From positions 1 to 7,007 of the forward strand of contig DAOUSD010000080.1 in the NCBI GenBank assembly GCA_030627405.1: a stretch of 7,007 nucleotides of DNA, read 5' to 3'. Shown here in pieces: positions 6,157 to 7,007 of the stretch (the first letter of the stretch is position 1; the number at the start of each line of letters is the position of its first letter). The notes beneath the pieces are model-generated. The model ran no database searches and was not told the origin of the DNA. It worked only from the letters and a program-made list of their open reading frames with translations. Both the position numbers and the translations under genes were made by a program. This DNA comes from Deltaproteobacteria bacterium (GTDB lineage: Bacteria > Desulfobacterota > Desulfobacteria > Desulfobacterales > ETH-SRB1).

Positions 6157-6509
6157 GGGGGCGAAATGGCTTCGACGGAGATAACGAAGCTCCGGCTGCA
6201 TACCGAGCTCCTGCCTGCTCGTAAAAAAGGTTGGGACTTAAATATAATCGCAGATGATTATAATTACGCTTTAGCCGCTTAGGCTAACGTTCTACCGGAT
6301 TATTCCTGCGCATCCGGCAAGGGCGACGACTAGCAGGATAGCTTTTCCTGATTTCCTGTTTCAGGATTAGCGAAACTTAAACAGGATAGCCTTTCAAGCA
6401 TCCGGCCTGGAGGAGACTTGAACAGGCGAAAGCTAAAGTTCAGGCTAAGTATGTAGATGCCTGTGTGGAATATTTTCGGACGCGGGTTCGACTCCCGCCG
6501 CCTCCACCA
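6157..6509 (+). ncRNA. ssrA: Transfer-messenger RNA (tmRNA)
   Basis: This is a 353-nt one-piece tmRNA that rescues stalled ribosomes with SmpB and tags the unfinished protein for proteolysis. The 5' end GGGGGCG (6157-6163) pairs with CGCCTCC (6499-6505) as a 7-bp acceptor stem with the usual G-U at the third pair. CCA is encoded (6507-6509). A T-arm is visible, with GCGGG (6482-6486) and CCCGC (6494-6498) closing the 7-nt loop TTCGACT. The conserved GGCTTCGACGG lies just inside the 5' end. The tag frame starts at resume codon GCA 6250 and reads ADDYNYALAA, ending at TAG 6280-6282. That stop lies in the hairpin TTAGCC/GGCTAA. The stretch between tag and T-arm would hold the remaining pseudoknots. 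The gene looks intact; a mobile-element integrase remnant lies 61 nt past its 3' end. Confidence 0.97.
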
Positions 6510-6546
6510 TTATTATCGTTCGTTTATTTAATGATTACAGGAGATT

Positions 6547-6571
6547 GGAAATCATGCCAATTTCCTTTTTT
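6547..6571 (+). terminator. Rho-independent terminator of ssrA
   Basis: GGAAAT (6547-6552) and ATTTCC (6560-6565) form a 6-bp stem with a 7-nt loop, followed directly by six T (6566-6571). It lies 38 nt after the tmRNA 3' end. The T-tract touches the stop codon of the opposing integrase remnant, so the two converge here. Confidence 0.6.
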
Positions 6572-6921
6572 CATTTTGGTTGAAAATTTTCAGATTTTTC
6601 ATCCTCGCCCGGCATCTCATCATCTTGCTTTATGCTCGGATTATAGACATTATCCATAAACGCAGAGCCGTCATTACGCTGATAGTTCTTGATATAGGAA
6701 TAATAGCGTTTCAGTATCATTTTCAGGCTTTCGTGTCCCATCATTTTCTGAACCCATCCTGGCCAGTTCCCCGGCATCCAGCATCAATGCAGCGAAGGTA
6801 TGCCTGGTCCGGTAAAGCGACCTTGACTTCAAGCCCGCTTTTTTTAATGCTGGTTCCAAATATGAAAACTCACTGAATTAGGAAGCAGAGGGCGACCATA
6901 AAAATTCAGGAACACAGAAAC
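6571..6921 (-). pseudogene. Phage-type tyrosine integrase, C-terminal fragment with two frameshifts
   Basis: Three pieces in different frames join into one integrase catalytic C-terminus. The piece at 6853-6921 ends in RPLLPNSVSFHIWN. The next, from about 6852 to 6770, starts PALKKAGL and holds the box LYRTRHTFAALMLDAGE. The last, from about 6762 to the stop at 6571, reads PGWVQKMMGHESLKMIL and continues with RYYSYI. The box-II Arg/His (TRH), the MGH histidine and the Tyr nucleophile region are all present. A missing base near 6852 and an extra base at about 6760-6771 break the frame, and the N-terminal part is absent, so it cannot be functional. It points at ssrA and ends 61 nt from it, the typical layout of an integrase gene beside its attachment site. 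It was once a site-specific recombinase of an integrative element; the relatives I recall are common in Desulfobacterota islands. Confidence 0.85.
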
Positions 6922-7005
6922 AATTCCCACGGCATATATTGCTCCTGCCAGTATATCCTTTTCTGATGTATCAATAAGAACCGTATCTCCATCTTTCAGT
7001 TCGGG
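6922..7005 (-). pseudogene. S24-type (LexA/CI-like) repressor, C-terminal fragment
   Basis: The minus-strand frame entering from the right edge reads PELKDGDTVLIDTSEKDI and then AGAIYAVGI. This matches the segment just after the catalytic Ser of S24 peptidase-type phage repressors (S-M-x-P-x-L-x-x-G-D-x-V-L-x-D, then the GGIYA-like strand). The Ser itself and the helix-turn-helix would lie beyond the window. After about residue 28 the same frame passes directly into integrase sequence without the usual end of the S24 domain, so a deletion has joined the two genes. Family membership rests on 28 residues. Confidence 0.6.
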
Positions 7006-7007
7006 CT

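Noticed and set aside
5861..6184. 107-codon + strand frame
   Set aside because: It runs through the ssrA promoter and into the tmRNA 5' end.
6465..6876. Plus-strand frames over the ssrA 3' end and the integrase region
   Set aside because: They are shadows of the tmRNA and of the minus-strand integrase remnant.
1..7007. CRISPR arrays or further tRNA genes
   Set aside because: No regularly spaced direct repeats are present, and no tRNA cloverleaf other than the tRNA-like domain of ssrA.

Overview
The window looks like an accessory region of a mid-GC, probably anaerobic bacterial chromosome. The tmRNA tag (ADDYNYALAA), the integrase style and a bacterial XPB pair would all fit Desulfobacterota (former Deltaproteobacteria). 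This placement is an inference from protein style only, and I hold it at moderate to low confidence. All intact genes read on the + strand.

Left part (1-3281): a two-gene operon. The first gene runs in from the left edge and encodes a helicase-associated protein with an XPB N-terminal-like domain. It overlaps by 4 nt (GTGA) a complete 552-aa bacterial XPB/Ssl2 DNA helicase with all core motifs. A 169-aa Mrr-type PD-(D/E)xK nuclease follows after 73 nt (3355-3864) in visibly more AT-rich DNA. Helicase, partner and nuclease together could form a DNA-processing or defence module.

Middle part (3865-4700): a 137-nt imperfect inverted repeat with the architecture of an integron attC site, its right core degraded, lies just upstream of a small gene pair. 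The pair is a 65-aa protein of unknown function, overlapping by 53 nt a DUF6036-like nucleotidyltransferase. The transferase carries an in-frame TGA about 80% of the way along, and its true stop codon sits in a 13-bp perfect hairpin. The pair resembles a cassette-borne toxin-antitoxin-like unit in which the enzyme gene has acquired a nonsense mutation.

Right-middle part (4701-6156): an orphan GTA-type 3TM holin-like membrane protein (4778-5302), then about 850 nt without a convincing gene. That stretch holds a short ORF with a good ribosome-binding site (5501) that seems cut off by foreign sequence, two hairpins with the same AGA loop 350 nt apart, and the ssrA promoter.

Right end (6157-7007): the tmRNA gene ssrA with encoded CCA and a terminator. 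Facing it on the - strand is the decayed 3' end of a phage-type tyrosine integrase with two frameshifts. It is fused in frame to the C-terminal piece of an S24 (LexA/CI-like) repressor. This is the usual footprint of an integrative element that used the 3' end of ssrA as its attachment site and then decayed.
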